Shown piece by piece: positions 19,670-20,215 of a DNA stretch of 20,215 nt (positions within the stretch are counted from its first letter, which is position 1; each line of letters begins with the position of its first letter). The notes beneath the pieces are model-generated. The model searched no databases, was not told the DNA's origin, and was given only the letters and a program-made list of their open reading frames with translations. The stretch is from NCBI GenBank assembly GCA_000969725.1, contig JXSR01S005558.1, one strand, 5' to 3'. The stretch is from Ophiothrix spiculata. Lineage: Eukaryota; Echinodermata; Ophiuroidea; Amphilepidida; Ophiotrichidae. The position numbers and the translations under genes are program-made.

Positions 19670-19760
19670 CCCTAATTGGATCAATGGTATCAGATGATAT
19701 GTTGGTACCTGAGAAACCATGGTTCGAATCCTACCCAGCCCTAAATAAAAATGCCGCTTT
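19670..19760 (+). repeat. tRNA-derived SINE head
   Basis: An A-box-like TGGATCAATGG at 19677-19687 and a perfect B-box, GGTTCGAATCC, at 19721-19731 are 44 bases apart, the usual spacing in a tRNA gene (positions 8 and 52). The acceptor ends do not pair and the D and T stems are imperfect, so it is not a functional tRNA. It is followed by AAATAAAAATGCCGC and a T-run at about 19758-19765, which could serve as a Pol III terminator. This fits a plus-strand tRNA-related SINE. Confidence 0.55.
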
Positions 19761-19766
19761 TTTTTC

Positions 19767-20215
19767 CCTTCTTCTTTTTTTCTTAATTCCTTAAATCAGC
19801 ATTGTAATTGTCAGAGTGAAATTATGAATTACAGGCCTATGATGGAATCAATTTCAGCTCTTATATATATGTATATAGAAGTGCAATAAAAAATTGAACG
19901 ACTCAACAAATATTTTGAAACGCCAACAAACAATATGCTTTTATATAGAATTCAAAGGTACTCAAACTTCCAATCAATATAGCTACGAATTAAATTCTGC
20001 GTAACTGTTCCAACTGATTTGAGATTCAATGCCTTTCAATATATCAAGCAAAACATTAGTTTGTTCACGTATCCTTAATAACCAGTTGTTTAATAAAGGA
20101 TGGCGCTATCCTGTTTGTCTGGATTTTTTAGTTCCCGTTTAGAGGCACTTCTGCTTCTATATAGAAAAGTACGGTATGTCTTTAAAAAGAGACAATGCAT
20201 TTTGTATTTTGACAA
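19767..20215. other. Terminal stretch, nothing firmly recognised
   Basis: TATATAGAAGTGC near 19871 and GCACTTCTGCTTCTATATAG near 20145 form an imperfect inverted pair about 270 bases apart. They might mark the ends of a small element, but the alignment needs a 6-base gap and no target duplication is seen. A TAGGCCTAT-like motif is near 19834. Confidence 0.35.

Noticed and set aside
19670..19742. Functional tRNA gene on the plus strand
   Set aside because: A- and B-box spacing is right, but acceptor, D and T stems do not pair well, so a SINE head is more likely.

Overview
The window looks like non-coding DNA from an animal nuclear genome, most likely a marine invertebrate deuterostome such as an echinoderm or hemichordate. 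The sequence is strongly A+T-rich and has no bacterial-style gene packing. The longest ATG-initiated open frame is only 133 codons, and I recognise no protein family in any frame. The lineage guess rests on the repeats. There are several short inverted-repeat DNA transposons whose ends I associate with marine invertebrate genomes (GGGCCCAATTTCATAAA ends, CCGGGGGGGTACT ends, and CCATTGACCACTGG ends), plus scattered TAGGCCTAT motifs. This is recognition from memory, not a database result.

Layout. 1-700: a palindrome cluster, an AT microsatellite and a 109-bp tandem duplication. 700-3450: mostly unannotatable, with a possible LINE 3' tail near 2.9 kb. 3458-5413: two direct copies of a ~274-bp inverted-repeat element, separated by a degraded tRNA-like SINE head (minus strand) and an unusual cluster of six GGTNAAYCG motifs. 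6433-8827: a ~2.4-kb inverted-repeat element split by a second, ~0.95-kb inverted-repeat element. 9.8-10.3 kb: the longest ORF. 10394-10890: a ~0.5-kb foldback element with G-rich tracts. 12330-15235: a three-to-four-unit diverged tandem module array broken up by at least two later insertions. One insertion is a 394-bp element with clear 9-bp target duplications; the other is a ~230-bp inverted-repeat element that recurs in the opposite orientation at 16.8 kb. 15443-15796: a TTAA-flanked piggyBac-like MITE. 18449-18798: a 145-bp minisatellite. 19034-19307: a perfect 137-bp tandem duplication. 19570-19760: a hammerhead-like hairpin and a tRNA-derived SINE head.

No gene can be called with confidence. 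Two short segments look like internal exons: 17765-17875 on the minus strand, ending at a consensus GTAAGT donor, and 11347-11416 on the plus strand, with a polypyrimidine-AG acceptor and a GTAAGA donor. The window is best read as intronic or intergenic DNA built up by layered mobile-element insertion and local duplication. I did not find a convincing new biological system. The most useful leads are the motif cluster at 4948-5100, the layered insertion history at 12.3-15.2 kb, and the minus-strand exon candidate.
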